Source: Pelecanus crispus
Taxonomy: Eukaryota; Chordata; Aves; Pelecaniformes; Pelecanidae
NCBI RefSeq assembly: GCF_030463565.1
Contig: NC_134648.1
Span: 47,058,346 to 47,122,345 of the forward strand
Length of the DNA stretch: 64,000 nucleotides
Direction: 5' to 3'
This document shows positions 11,301 to 26,300 of the stretch, in pieces. Every line of letters begins with the position of its first letter. Within the stretch, counting starts at the first letter, position 1. A model generated the notes under the pieces. It made no database searches, was not told where the DNA came from, and worked only from the letters and a program-made list of their open reading frames with translations. A program made the position numbers and the translations under genes.

Positions 11301-14300
11301 TTGTGGGGGTTTGGGTTGTTTGGTTGGGTTTTTTGTTTTGGTTTGATTTTTTATTAATGGATATGTGCTTATTTTCCTCACTGACTGATGATCTCCTTGT
11401 TGTCTGAACAGTAACCTGACACGTATCTTGCAGGGGTGGGGAGTAGAAGTACAGGTTTTTAGCAGTCTTATAAAAAGCTGGGGAGCGCTTTAGTCCTCTC
11501 TGTCATTGTGCATATCGGACGTACTGATACAGAAAAAAAAGGTTACTGGAAAGAGAAAATTTTCTGCAGGAGGAGTATTTCAGTTTTGCACAACTCTTAT
11601 CAGGAAAACTTTGTATTTTTCTCTAACTTTGGAAGGAGTACGTGTTTGTGACTACAAAAAAATGAAGACAATTTTATTAGATGCTGTGAGTGAAGAAACA
11701 GTAGAGTTGGGTGTTATCACTGTGAGATGAAGTTGCTTGAGAATTATTTTCTTTCAAGAGTCATTTTCATCTAATCTATACATCTTCTTTGTTTCTGTGA
11801 GGAGGAAGGGTCTGGTCTCTGCTTTATTTCAAATGTGACAGTATACTTATGTAATAAATTTTGAGAAGCACTATGCAAAGTTTTAATAGGTGCTTTTTTT
11901 TTTTTTTTCCTGGTGATTTCTTGGGTTCAAACAGAAATAATCCAATATTTGTGTGTGTGAAAATAATAATCTTTTTTTTTCCTTTTATTAAAAAAATAGT
12001 ACTTAGAGTAAGATAATACTAAGTGCTGACAATTACTCTACATTTTATAGGCAATCATTTTATATCAAGCAAAACCAGGAAAAAAATCAGTAAAAAAACC
12101 TCCGAGGATGTAATTAATTTGGCAGGTTCCTAGATAAAAATTAAGGGTTTTTTGCATTCCTTCCAGATAAAATGACCTGGGTATAGTAGTTCCTGAACCA
12201 CATTATTTAGGATGAATTACTACACTTCGTTGTTAACTGAGCTTTGTTTTAGTTTTTAGTAACTTGAGAACATTTGTGTATGTTGTATTTTACAATGGGT
12301 TTTAGTAGATAAATAGTGTGATAAGAGTTGATAGAACCTGCTAAGGAAAGAAGAGAAAGTGTCTGCTTTGCTTGTTTGTATTCTCTTTTATGAGGTTGTT
12401 GCAAACATGTGAGTTAGTTTGCTATATTAGAATATCCATATCCCTTCTTTATTTTTCTTTCTTACTTTTTTTTTTTAAAGATGGAATTTCACTTATGCTC
12501 AAAAGGTAACAAAGGTGTTATTTGTTCACAAAAGCTAGAGTACTTTCTTCCTCTGTCCATTTGCACTAATCGGTCATAATCTTCTGGCACATCATAGCTT
12601 AAACATTATAACAGATGTGCTGTCTCACATTTATGATGTGTCAGAGAGAGGATTGGGCCTTTTAGTTTGAACAAGGGAACTGTTAATGAACTCCAAACTT
12701 TAAGCTTTGTTTTTTGCAGGAACATTAGAAATACATACTGCTTTAGCTTATTGCAAATCCTTGCTATTTCTCTTTATTGTAATTCTTACAGGTATATAAA
12801 GTCATGTCAATTTATTTTCTTTTTGGCTTCATGAAGAAGGAATCTCTTCAAGTTTAGCTTCCCTTTGAGGATGACACTTAATGATAAAAGTAGTTGCCTG
12901 TGTACATCATCTGAGCATATTACCATAAAGAGTATTTTTGTTTTATCTCTAATACGTAGTTTGCGTGATGCTGCAAATTCATGCATGGCTTTTACTGCGT
13001 GAAAGGTGCAGTTGTGTGCCAAGTGGAGTTCATCCAATTCTAGTCACATACTTTTTGGTTTATGCCTTCTAGTTTATCTTTGATAAGTAGTGTTCAGCCT
13101 TGCTTGTCTTTTTGCATGGCAGTTCCCCTGTTTAACTACCTTTTTCTGATTTTATTTTTAGTATAACTGGCTGTTATGTTCTTGTTGCTCAACCTAGTTA
13201 CTCCTTTCTGTACATTCACTGTTTTAAATTGGTTGCCTGTTGTGCAACTTCAAGCAATATTCTTTTGACAGACTCTAAGACAAATTTTTTTTGTACTGTA
13301 CCCCATGTTATTGTACTGCCTGTTTTGTCTTAACAGAAAATTGCGTCAGTTCAGTTTCATTCTCACAATATTAAGGCATGGTTTAATTAGTTAAGATGTT
13401 GCAGTGGTTATTTTTAATGAACTGGTGCTTAAGTGTATTAATCCCTTTACTTCTGTACAGTATTTTTGTGAAATGAGATTTTACTAGGGGATGTCTGTAA
13501 AACGTAACCTTGGAATCTACCTGTCTTTTTAGTTAACCACAGTTAATCACGAAGATACATACTAGCAGGTGTTGATTACATACAGTTGCTGTGACTCTCA
13601 TTAACAGGGAAGCTTTTTTTTAAAATAAAATTTAAAAATTGCTTTAAGAGGTATGGAGGAGAGTAGGAGAAATAGTATAGTTTTGCAAGTCATGTGAATT
13701 TAAACAGCTGTCTAAAAAGCTTTCTGGTTTTCCTTACCTCACTGACCTCTTCTAGGTTGAAAAGACATAGGTACAGTTTCAGAAGTGTGTGCATATTTGG
13801 GAATGAGTGTTCTCTCCATCCGTTCCCCAGTGTTTGTAGCTATTACACAAATTGTCACTTTTATATGCATTGCTATTGTCGCATCAGGGTTTTAAACTGA
13901 GTGGAGTATTAACTGGACTGTTCTTACAAATGTTTAAAAATATCCTAACAACTAATTACAGTGCAGAGCTATTGCAGCTAAAGTAACTGGACAATAACAT
14001 AGAAGTCTTATTTTTCAACTCTCAAGGTTTAACTGTCTTGTAGTCTATCTCTGTTGATTCTGTCCGATGGGTGAGAGGTTAAAATTCTGCTTGTGTATAG
14101 ATAATATACATAATAGGCTCAAGTACTATTTATTCTTGATTCTTGGTTGTAATAGACAATCACGCTAATCTGGTATTTCCCTTTTTAGCTTTTACAAGAA
14201 GCTGAAGGATGGGGTGAACGATTTAGTGAACTAAATGAACAAACTAAGATGTTTGAATCGTCTAAAGCAGATATAGAAGAAGTATTGAAAAATAAAGAGA

Positions 14301-17300
14301 GTCAAGTCAAGGTAAATTATGACAGCTAGTGTTGAATCAAATTATTCAGACTGGTGCTAATCATTGAGTTCCAAGAAAGTCTAACCACCTCTTCTTGTCT
14401 TAATATGCATTAAGCTGTTTTGGGGTTTTGTTTGGTGTCTCCATCCTCTAATGTCTTGTTTCCTGCTAAGCAAAAAAGGTTGCTTAGCAGCACGACGGAG
14501 CAATCCGATAGCCTTGGAAGCCAGCACGTTAAATAAGGAAAAATGCTTTTATTTCTGATGAAGTATTTGCATTTTTTTGAATTTGGGGCTGAGAGTTGGG
14601 AGTGTATTCTTACACGTGTGTACCTTATACACAAGCCCTGCTAAAAGCATGCATACTTGGCTATCTGAAAAGTCTTCACAAGGGCACACCTGTTGACCTG
14701 CAGGTATATATTTTAATAGAAGAAGTAATATCAGACATCTAGAATCCTGTATGTGGGGCTCACTTAATCTACTAAGGGAACTAAAGAAAGGACAGAAATC
14801 CTGAAAAAGTAACTATAATGGTAACTACCTTTTCATTGCTTGTGTTTATTTTATGGTTTGTGTTTTGTGTGGGCTTTTTCTTAGTCGCTGACACAATACT
14901 TACTGAAGATGAAAGACTGGAGTTCAGCAATAAGAGAAGATGATGATGCTGAAGATAATCACTGGGACACGGATATAAAGGGTGAAACAGAGAATGGAGA
15001 GCATTTAGGTATGGTTTGTACAGCTTCCCATATTAAATATCAATTTAATAGATGTTTTAGAAATACAGAACCAACGAACTTCCAGGAAAGTTGAAAGATT
15101 AGCTGTGTAGAAGTTGGGTTTTCAGAAGTTGGCCAGTGTTATTCGTGTTGAACAGTTACCATGCTTGGACACCTCTGGAATAACAACCTATGCTATTGAG
15201 CAGTGTGTGGATATAGCTAAAGCATACATATTATCATAGAGTGATGTAAAGACTCAGTGCTCCGTCTCTTGCAGAATGGGTTTAGCCTATGTTAGTGTTA
15301 AGTAGTGGTTCTCAGACATATTTAGATGGAAACCTTACTTTCATTTCTTCTTGAAGCTCCTCCCAGCAGTAGCATTTTGGGTCCTTGGAGCCTAATTTCT
15401 GCTTACGCAGCTGTTACTTGTTGCAGGCAGTACGGTAGCACTGGAATCAGATGTGTATAGATGTGGGTCCCCTCAAAACAGCAGCACAGAGGAGCCTCTC
15501 TTCCCCCGCTTCCCCACCCCCCCCTCCAAATATGCTACACCTATCATGTTATGTTGGGGATTGCTTTTTTATAAAAACAAAATAAAATAATAGTAGCAAG
15601 CTGTATCACAAACCTTTTTGTGCTTTTTATGTGATGTATTATTCTATTCTGTCAATCAGATGATCAGCAAAAACGAACTGTAAAGAAATTGATCTATGCT
15701 GCAAAGGTATGTGATTTTAAGAAAATTGTGGATGGAAGGGGAAAGTAGAGGGAATATATCCAATTTTTATGGTAAGTTTAATTGCATATAGATATCGGTT
15801 TCACAGAGTTCAGCATCTTTTAATGTTTAATTAGGTATTTTTGCATGCAAACAGTTTCTGGTAATCTTAAAATGCTCTTTTTTATTTAAATTTTGATTGT
15901 AGTTAAATGCTTGTTTAAAGACCCTGGAAACAGAAAGAGATCAAATGTATTCAAAACTGTCTGATGAAAATAAAGCTAAAGGAGAACTTACAGGTAATTA
16001 AATGTTTTTTTGCCTTTAAGATTAATAAGATGCTGCTTTTGTAAAATGGTTTATTTTTAAGTAAGTATTACTTGCAGTAAAAACTGAATTAAGTTTACAT
16101 TAATAGCTCTACTGGATTTTTAAAATGCCTGTTTGAGTTGTAAGTTGCTTAGCTATTTTAAATATTTGATTTTTTGAGTTAAAGTAAGCAAAGTGTAATG
16201 ATGTATAATGGCTGCTAAAGCACCATTTACAAATTTTGTTGTACTCTGTTGAAGTAGTCTATAACTGTTAAGTTATAGAATCTTAAAATACATGGGAAAG
16301 TGATGTTAATAAACAATTCCTTCTTTACATAATTTCTAGGCATGAAACAATGGAGTTTTAATCTAAATTTTAAAACCATCTAATAAAAATGGTAGCTTAA
16401 TTGTAATTAGTTAATGGGTGCAAGCTCAATACTTCTTAAAATCCAAAATACTGCATCTAGACAATTGAACCTAAAAGCATCGTGCTCTGTTTTTTTCCTT
16501 TGTTGTGGGACATACTGAATGAAACCTTACGAAATGAAAATGCTGCCACTTTAATTCAAATTCAAGCCTGTAATTAGCTATTGCTTTCATAGATAACAGC
16601 CAGCAGAGTAGCCATCACATTTGAATGTACTGTGCTTTGTTATTTGGGTGGTGAAATGCTCTGTAAAACTGTATTTTTCAGGTTTTGATAGTCCTTTAAA
16701 CTCACTCTCTGTGCTAGTGTGTTTTCCAAATCGATTGTAACTGTCCCATAAAGATAGTCGTACTTACTTGAAGCTTTCTATATTTCTTGAAGAGAGGCAT
16801 AGGAATAGTAAATAGGTGAAGAAACGTGACTGATTTTAATTTGGAAAGAAAAGGTAGTTTGACAAATCTGAGTTATCCCTTCAGGCTACTCAGCAAGACT
16901 TTGTGTGAGTAAATCTGCAAGAGTATATGATGATACTGATTTTACTCCTTTAGTAGAATAATTACAATAATAAAAGCCCTAAATAAAAAATTATATTATG
17001 AATTACAAAACTGCATTGTTTTCAAAGAAGCTTTACAGTTTGGAGCAAAGGCTAGATAGACTCTTGGAGCTACACTTTGCGGCAGGTAGAGGGTATAGTT
17101 GCTGGCTTCCCATCAAAAGGAGCAATAGTGCTTCTCAATTTGTATGATTTACTGAAATATTTTAACGTATTATTGCTTATATTATTAAATCAACATAGGA
17201 TCAAAGGTGTTTACAGACTTTTTCTGTACTAAAATATGGCAGATATTTTAATTTTGTAAATCATCCATTGTCCCAATATAATTATCTCTAAATTTGACAG

Positions 17301-20300
17301 AACGTATAGAAAACCTTCAAAGTCAACAAGCTTCCTTGCAGTCTGAAAATGAACGTTTTGAAAGTGAAGTTCAAAAGCTTCAGCAGAAACTTAAAGTAAT
17401 GACTGAGCTTTATCAAGAAAATGAAATGAAACTACACAGGTGCTGGTTCCTCTTTTTATATTCAATGCATACTGTTTGATTTCAATGTAACTCTTTGACT
17501 TGGGGGGCTGAAAATTACTGAAAATTTGAATACTGCTTTCCAGACTTTTCTGAATTGTGAAGACCTTGTTATGTTATACTTCCTGTACATTTGTGATCAC
17601 AGTAATTTTATAGAAATTGTTTCCATGAAAGTAGTGGTATATTATTTTAGGACTTTTCCACAAGCAAGTACAGAAACAAAGACAAAACAAGAAGTAACAA
17701 ATTTTTAGTCTATGAAATAAGGTGAGTAACGTTGGAAAGCTTGGGGGTTTGTGGTTGTTTTTTTTAAATTAAGTTATGATGTAGTACAGCTATCAAAGTT
17801 GCTGTAGCAAAGATAATCAGTAGCTGCTTTAACTATGAGGTATATCTTTTTAGTAAAGAGAGCTAGTAATGTCCGCAGGGGAGTGATGCTATGTATAAAA
17901 CCAAGCTTAGAGTTAAAACACAGATGAGCTAACTATTATCAGTAAGCAACATAGAATCCCTGTGAATCAGGCTTTCCTCACCAAGAAAGACAGAGTATGA
18001 GGGCTGTACTACCTGCCTCACAGTCGGGATGATGGTAGGGATTGTGACTTACTGATTGAAATCAGAAATGTGTTAAGGACTAGAAATAAAGTTGATTGGG
18101 TGGGATGCAGCATGTAGTAACCTTCAGAAGTGTGTGTGTGGTTGGGGCAGGGAGGGAGCAGGGGACATCATTTCATGGCATGATGGTAAAATTACAGTTT
18201 TACTAGCCAGAAATTATTTCTTCAAGGAGCAGATGTAATCTTGAAGGCAGCAAGAGAAGCAGCACAAGTCTTGATCCTGTACTGAGCAGTATGCGGGACC
18301 TTTTTAAAGAATTACATTTAATAATGTGCTTTGTAATATATATATATATATTGGTATAGATATTTGGCATCCTTGTAGATGCAACAAAACCTAGAAAATC
18401 CACTACATTAACATTTGATTTTAAAAAAGGGGGGGAGTGGGAAGGAAGCTATTAAAAAGAAGCTATGATGGGCAATCAGAAAGGAGAAATGTTTGCAGAC
18501 TGTGTGGATGATACTTAAAAATACCACACTGAAGTTCAGCAAATGTATGCTGCTTATCAAAGATTTTAGAAAAGCCAGAGTGGAGTGGGGAGAAGCTGGT
18601 GTGATGAGATAGCAGAATAAAAGAGGCTATGAGTATTAACAAGGCATCTTTTTGAAAGCTAGTCATGTTCAAACAAGGGAAATAGAGAAGTGGGAAATGA
18701 AGACTGAGTAGAAAAGAAGTTTAAGTCATGTTCAACAGATCCATGATTTAGACAGTTTGATAGCTAAGGACTGCTGTTACAGGAAAATGACTGGTTTATC
18801 CATTCAGGGCTGTATGCAGCAGTAGTATCCATGTGCGTTCTGCAGAATTACCTTGTGCATATTCTGTGGTCTGGAATGTGGGTTTTCTCTTCTGTAGTGC
18901 CCAATAAGGCATAAAAAAGAGGTACCTGGAAAGAGGGGGGGTTTTTAATAACCATTTTTTTAATAGCAAATGACAACCTTTTTCTTCTCCAGAAAATTAT
19001 TTTTAAATGTAAAAAAGTTAGGAATAGTGGTAATGTAAATGTTTCATATAGAACAGTTAATGAACTGAATAAACTAATATGAACACAAACTAGCGCTATT
19101 TACGCCATTTCATACATTGCCTAGAAAACTGTTTATCTGAATAAATATCATGTATTCATCACGCCTAAAAAATTGGAATTTTTCTTGACAGACCAACTAC
19201 AAAATTGTTGACTTGAAACAGAATTAACCACAGTTTTCGAATTTTCTTAAAGGAAGCTGACAGTAGAAGAGAGAGAACGCCTACAGAAAGAAGAAAAACT
19301 TTCTAAAGTAGATGAAAAAATTAATCATGCTGCTGAAGAACTAAACAGCTACAGGTAATTACAGATTTTAGTTGCTGTAATCATTTGTTCCAAAGTGAAC
19401 AAAAGGCAGTAGAGAATTAATAAAAACACCAGCATAAGTGAATGTATTTTCTTCCAGTTTCTTTGTTTTTTGTGTGTGTATGTTACATGCTAGTTTCTGT
19501 GTAATAATACGTACTAAGGGAGTTTTTGCTTTGTTAAATAATTTGGGTATGGAAGATCATTGGCAACTTTTCTTCCATTAGAATGCTAATTGTATTGACA
19601 TGTTAGCTTTAATGGAATGGTAGAAATGGGTCTCTAATCTAGTTCCTTTTACTGAACAGAGACAAAGATATGAAGTTGGGAAAATGCTGTGAAATAAATG
19701 CAAATGTTTTCCTACAGTTCCTAACATACTTATGTCGCATAGTTACAGTATTCTATTTCTGTATGTCTAAGCTTGTCAAATAGCACTGTTTAAAAACTTT
19801 ACTAAAGTACTGTGATGTGGGAATGTTGTCTGTAGGTGTTTAACTGCTTTGCTCTGTTTTGTGTTACACCAGCTGTGTACCTCTGGTTTGTTTCTGTGGT
19901 TTCTCAAACTGTGGCATAATTCTTCAATCTGTAATGTATATTCCCCATCTTCCTTCAGCGTTTATGGGAGTATTGACTCTAACTGAACAATACTGACCAA
20001 CAATGCTTCCTGAAGAGTTATTTAGATTAATTCTTTCTCTAGAATGTAAAGTTCTTGTAGACATTCTTCAGTATTCATACAGGAAGACAGAATTCACTTT
20101 TCCTGATTTAATCAGAATGTGAACTTTGTAGACATCTTAATTTTAAAGAGAATACTAATATTGCAGATATTAATAGTATAGTATAACCTAAGCAGTGAAT
20201 GTGCACAGGGCAGCTGGCAGCAAAGGTGGCATCATACTTTCTGTGGTCTTGACATAATTTCAGTGCAAGCGACTGTCCCTCAGGGCTGACTGTGGTAGCC

Positions 20301-23300
20301 TGTGACAGAATGATGCTCCAGCCACATTGTTAGATTTGCTGAGCTGGGTGAGGCTGGCTGTTAGGGCATAGGTGGAGGGATGTCCTTTATATTGGGAACA
20401 TATCGCAGATCACTGAAAAGTTGGGGAGATGTTGGGTTTTTTGGTTCTGTTCTTTTGTTTACCATCCTGTTTGCACTAATCTAGGGCCTAGAATTTCCAC
20501 TGGTACTATAATTTTTATGTATTGCACAGGCCTAAGTGACAATACTGTCTTTTGGATAAAAAATTTTAATTATACCTTGTGCTTACCATTATGTTTACTG
20601 TATTTAAAATTACTTTACTCAACATTTTATTGCAATGTCATAAATCCTTATTTTGTTACAGACAGCGAGCAAAAGATCTTGAAGAAGAGCTAGAAAGAAC
20701 CATTCGTTCATATCAGAATCAGGTATGTGCTTTGTGTCACTTACCATCTATGCCAAGCAGGAGGGATGTTCCTGCAACTGAAGTACCACTTTCAGCCAGG
20801 CTGTGATACTGTATTTATGCCATCTGGTTTTGACTGACACAATTTCATAGCAAAGATCACCAGATAACTTTATTAAAAAGTTACATTTTAAGTTTAGATG
20901 TCTCATTATAAATTATCCACACACATTAAATTTACAAGTAAGAGCATATACTCAATCTTAAGTTTTCTTTTTTAGATGAATAATCATCTAATAAATCTCT
21001 CTTTCACAGATTACTTCACATGAGAAAAAAGCTCATGATAACTGGGTAAGTACCAAATACTGAATTTTCTGAACTTTGTGCATCTTCCTTTTCAGTGATT
21101 TTTAATAGCTTGCTTTATCACTTTTCTGTTTCTTATTAAAAACAGATAATCAAAATTAACTCTAACCTGTCACCTTTAAACTTATGGATTTCTTGCAGAA
21201 ATACACAAAAGCATGTTAGAAATACTTCTGTCATATAAAATAGTTGGAATAATTAAGACTGATACCTATGAGCACAGTAGAATGATATTACAATATTATT
21301 TGCTATAGCAATAAATCTGCTGGAATAACATGTTACCATTTAACAAGTGTGTGACATTTTGCTAATAATAAAAGCTTTTGGCCTTGTTTCAATGCCATTT
21401 TAATATTTTCCCTGGATGCACTTCACTCCTTTTATCTACTAATGGAAGACATTATGTCCTGTGAGAACAGTATGTTCCATTGACAGCTTCCTAAGAATGT
21501 TGCTACAAAATCCATTTTTACCTTTTTTTTTCCAAACAGGAAATTTTAAAATGTCTCCTGACTAATACATTCTTCAGTTTCACAGAATGGTCTGTATAAG
21601 ATAGAATCCTGTTGAAAGCTATGGCGCTTCGTGGTCATAATTTTACAGTTTTTAACTATATGATTCTAAATTAAAACTTTCTTCTATAAAATTTGAGACT
21701 TTAATTCTTGTACATAATCTGTAGGTGCTTCAAAGCAGCTATAGTCAAAGAAATGCATTTCTGCAGTTTTAAGAACCTGCAGGAAAGCCATATTCCTCAA
21801 AAATTTGGGTAGTAGAGCTGCTAATGTAATTTGGTGACATATGTGAGGCTCTGTTTCATATGCTTTATACAGGAGTCATATCTTGTGAAAATAGTCACAC
21901 ACTTCAAATAGAAAAAATGTCTTGAATCTAGGACCTGTCACGTTTATGAAGCATTTAATTAATAAATAGCAATACCTAAGTATGTGATTTTTGTCCCTCC
22001 CCAAAGCTGACAGCCCGAGCAGCTGAAAGACACCTCAATGATATAAAAAAAGAAAATGCACATAACAGACAAAAGTAAGTGCAGTCCTGATCTAACTCTA
22101 AACAAATGCAATTTGGCATGTGAGTATGTTTTGGATTTATGCAATTTGGTATTTTCTAGATCTGTGTTAATCCGTTGTGGCCCAAACAGGGCAGAGGGAT
22201 CACAGTGTTCCATTGGAGTTCTGAAAGAGAGTCATTTGAGCATTCCTGTAATGATAACATGCAAGAAAGGAAAACCTTAAGAACTGTGGGAAGTACTGAA
22301 ATATTTCAGGAAAGAAGCAGAATGTAGTACTAGAACGCAAAGGTTTTGGGGGTTTGAGTTTTGTTTGTTTTAAGTAAGTACGTATCAACCAGAAGTCATG
22401 GTTACCTAATGATTTTACAGCTTATCTCAGAAATTAATACTGAGCTAACAGTGAGGGTAGTTGTAAGGAACCTTTAGGTGTGAAATTAACTAATATTTGG
22501 AGCACAGTGGAGAGTACTCGTGACAGTAATGTCATGCTAGGAATTGTGGCATCTAATGTGCCACTTAAGAATTCCTGAAAGTATTTCTCTACGCTGCTGT
22601 ATTTAAGCTGTTAATTCAGAAGATGAAGTGCTGAATTTCAGAGTTCTGTGACATCCTTTGTTGTCTGTCTTTTTATTTAGGGAATAAAATACCTTGCTTC
22701 ATTAACCCTTTAAGTAGAACGCCTAGCAGTAAATGGTGCAGTCCAGTAAAACTTTTGCACTACTTGGTTATTTACTACTTTTTTGTTGTTTATTTGCAGA
22801 TTAACTGAAACAGAATTTAAACTTGACCTTTTAGAAAAAGATCCTTATGCTCTTGATGTTCCAGTTAGACCATTTGGCAGAGGTACAGTATTGAATTGTG
22901 AAATAGAGCCTAATTGTTTTGGTTTTGTTTCCTAAGACCACACATATGTAATTGTTTGAAAACTATCTTGGCCATGTGTATGTACAAATAACAGTCATTT
23001 AAAAAAATAATTGGGTCGTAAGTGACTCTAGGTCATGTTGAGTATTTTGTTGAAACTAAGAGCATTTGTAGTATCGATGAGAGTAGACTGGGAATATGAT
23101 ACACATGGTAATTAGAGCACAATTTTCATTTCACTTATACAATTTAGTTTTAAACTTCACCTGAGAAGTTAACTACTTTATACAGTTTGCTAAACTAAAT
23201 ATTGTGAACTTGAGTATTTTGTTTTAACTGTTCCAGAGCATTCCCCATATGGACCCTCACCAATGGGCCGGCCTTCATCTGAAACAAGAGCTTTTCTTTC

Positions 23301-26300
23301 CCCTCCAACTTTATTGGAGGGTCCTTTAAGGCTTTCACCTATGCTTCCAGGTGGAGGAGGAGGAAGAGGTACAATTCTTAAACTTGAAAAATGTATCTAT
23401 TCTGGATTTCACTCTCCTCTACTATAAACCTGTCACACCTTTTCCTCTTGCTGGTGACAAAAAGTATTAAAACAACCAATTCAATATATACAGTTAATTG
23501 GACAAACTCTTCCTGTTTTTCAGCTTGCTTCTAAAGCTGTCTAATGTGTAACAGTACAATAGAAAACATAGTTGGTACTAGTGGGTTGGTCAGTGGATTT
23601 ACTTTAGAAGCATAGATTGAGAAAACTGAAAAGCCCAACTATCAGTCTTACTTTATTTCTTGGACAAATGGGGTTCTGCTGAAATAAACTTAGGATTTTG
23701 AAGTAAACAAAAGTGATTAGTTTTCTGAAGAAAAAATACTGCCACTTCCATCTCATTGGTCTACAGTCGGTGAGAGGAAGAGAAGGGTACCTGTGTTGTC
23801 AAAAACATGAGACAGTTTTATTGGGGGTCGTGATACTAGAAAGTTACTGATTGAGTAAATTGTTTTCCTCCCTTTGTTCTAAATTTGAGGCAGTTGTTAT
23901 ACGTGGAGGCAGTTTCTTCCCTAGTGATAAAAGGGACCAGGAAGGTTGTGTGTAAGGAGTGAAATGCAGCGATTGAGGAGTAGGTGAAAGCAAGCCCTGG
24001 TGTCATGGGTTGTAAGGGAAGAAAAACACTGTTCCTTCATATTTTTGATGTTGATGGAAATAGTGTATATAAATGCTAGAGTGGAGTTCAGCATCTGTTA
24101 CAGGTAATAAAGAAGCTACTATTTAGTTTACTACTGCTATTACACCTGCTGAAACCTGTACTTATTTCATGGGAAATATGTCTAAATGTGTATTCTATAA
24201 GGATTTCACTAATCAACATTGATTTTTAAAAGACCAGCATGGACTGTTTATTTACTTTAATTCTTTGTAAAAAGCATATCCAGGTGCATATGAAAGTTGA
24301 TTCATTTTCTAAGTCAGAAAAAAGCTTGAGATTGAGTGTTCAACTGTACCTATACCACACACAAGCAAAATCGTACTTGACTATTTGTATAGAGACAGTA
24401 AGTAATGAAACTGAGCTGTCCAATGTATCTTTAATTTTAGCTCAGCTGTTGCTGGTGAGGAAGAGTAAAAACTAGATTTCAGGATGCAGTATTAGCTAGG
24501 AAAGAGACTATGCGAAGGCATAACTGCTGCCCATTTCACCACGGAGCACTAATGTAACTTGAGCAGATTATACAAATGATGTGTTTAAATAATGCCAGCT
24601 ATGGAATGATTACAGTGCTCAATTTTAGGTTGAATCTTAGGATAGAGTATTAAGAGAATGATACCAGAATTCAGTATTTATGTCATTTTTCAGACCAAAT
24701 CTATTTTAAAAGAAGTTTGCAACCTAAAATCACTAACTGTTACAGTTTCTCTTGCACTTCGTTATGTGTTGACCTGGTCTTCTCTTATTTCTTTTTTCTT
24801 GAATAAAGCATTAGAAAGAACCAGAAGAGTGTTGAATGTAATGTGGATGTTTTCTTACAATGAGGGTATTAACTTTCAGTGCGCTAATTTTTAGTTTGAT
24901 TAGCAGCAGTTTTTTTTAGCACTGAGAAGCTGATTTATCATGAGGGCACTAGTTTCTCACATTTGAATGAACTGAAACTCTTAATTTTATTTTATTTATT
25001 TTTTTTTTTAAATTACAGGTACTCTAGATTGCACTCTTGTTGAAGTAAGACTTTTTCATTCCAAACAAACCTTTTAAACACTTCTAGTAAACATAACTGG
25101 TCATCAGCAAACAGCTGGAGAGTCCTGTGGAGCCACGCGCCTCTCAAATCTTGACAGTGTTGGCATTCCATGATTTATTTTACTATTTTCAGACTTAATG
25201 AAGACAGCCATAATAGAGGATTTAAAATACCTGGGTAAATAGCTGTCTGATTTCTTCGATTAGGATCCAGAGGACCAACTGGCATGTATGAAGCTGGTAA
25301 TGAAAGAGGAGAGCTGAGTTCTGATAGATTAACTGATCCCCACAGACCACCATCAGATACTGGATCCCTGTCTCCTCCTTGGGACAGAGAACGCAGGATA
25401 ATTCTGCCTCCACCAGGTAAAAAAATCTGCTTAACTACTCTATCTATGGAAAAATGGAGTTATTGACTTGTAGTGTATATAATTAAGTATTTTTTGGTTA
25501 AAAATACAAAATGTTTTCTTGGAACTGCATGTGCAACTGCACTGGAATGTTTTGTGGCTTTTGTTTTTAATTGTAGTTTTTTTCCTCTTCTTGAATGGTG
25601 CGGTTCACTTGTCCTTCTTCAAGAAAGGACAAGTATTCTTGTCCTTCAAGACAGCATACTGTCTTTTAAATGTGTATTGGTACTAGCAGTGTACAATCAG
25701 CTGTTCAGTTTCATCATTTTACTGGGGGCATGTTTAGTGCATCAAAAGACCTGTCTGGGCTGGATAATTAATAAGAGACCTAAGAAAGTAAAAAGTTTTA
25801 ATGGTACGTTAGCCTTAAATAAATAAATAAAAGCTAGCTAATGTTGAAAACTACTAAGTTGTTTTGTTTTTTTTTTAATTTATGTTAATAGTACAGAAGT
25901 ACCATGATACAGTCATCCTGTTCAGTACATATTTTCATGTTGATACTGCCTCTTTGGTAATCAACAACAACAAAATAAGTCTTCACTCTCACTTCTTCAG
26001 CTAAACATCTGTACTGCATACTATTCAGTCAAGGAAGACAGAGATAAATCAAAGAGGATACTACCGATATTTCTAAAGTAAACAGTGCAGGGGGAAGGAA
26101 AACCTTCCTGTATACCTGTAATACAGAAGAAAAAATGCTACAAGTTAAAAAAAAAATGAAAAATTAGGTATAGAGATTGAAGCACCTCAATTATTAGATG
26201 CAGCAAGCAATATTGTAGTTGCTACACATCTGTGTGAAAGCCTGATGATAAAACTCAAATTCCACTCAGGATGCAGTTTCTCATTTGCCAGATCTGATCT

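Noticed and set aside
12807-13037. 76-codon - strand ORF in MIA2 intron 8
   Set aside because: The translation looks balanced in composition, but there is no promoter, splice signal or family match; the length is expected by chance in a 3.5 kb intron.
25019-25044. 26-base microexon candidate between MIA2 exons 19 and 20
   Set aside because: Good T tract and AG/GT ends, but phase 1 in and 0 out would break the frame to exon 20 (phase 1); human has no such exon.
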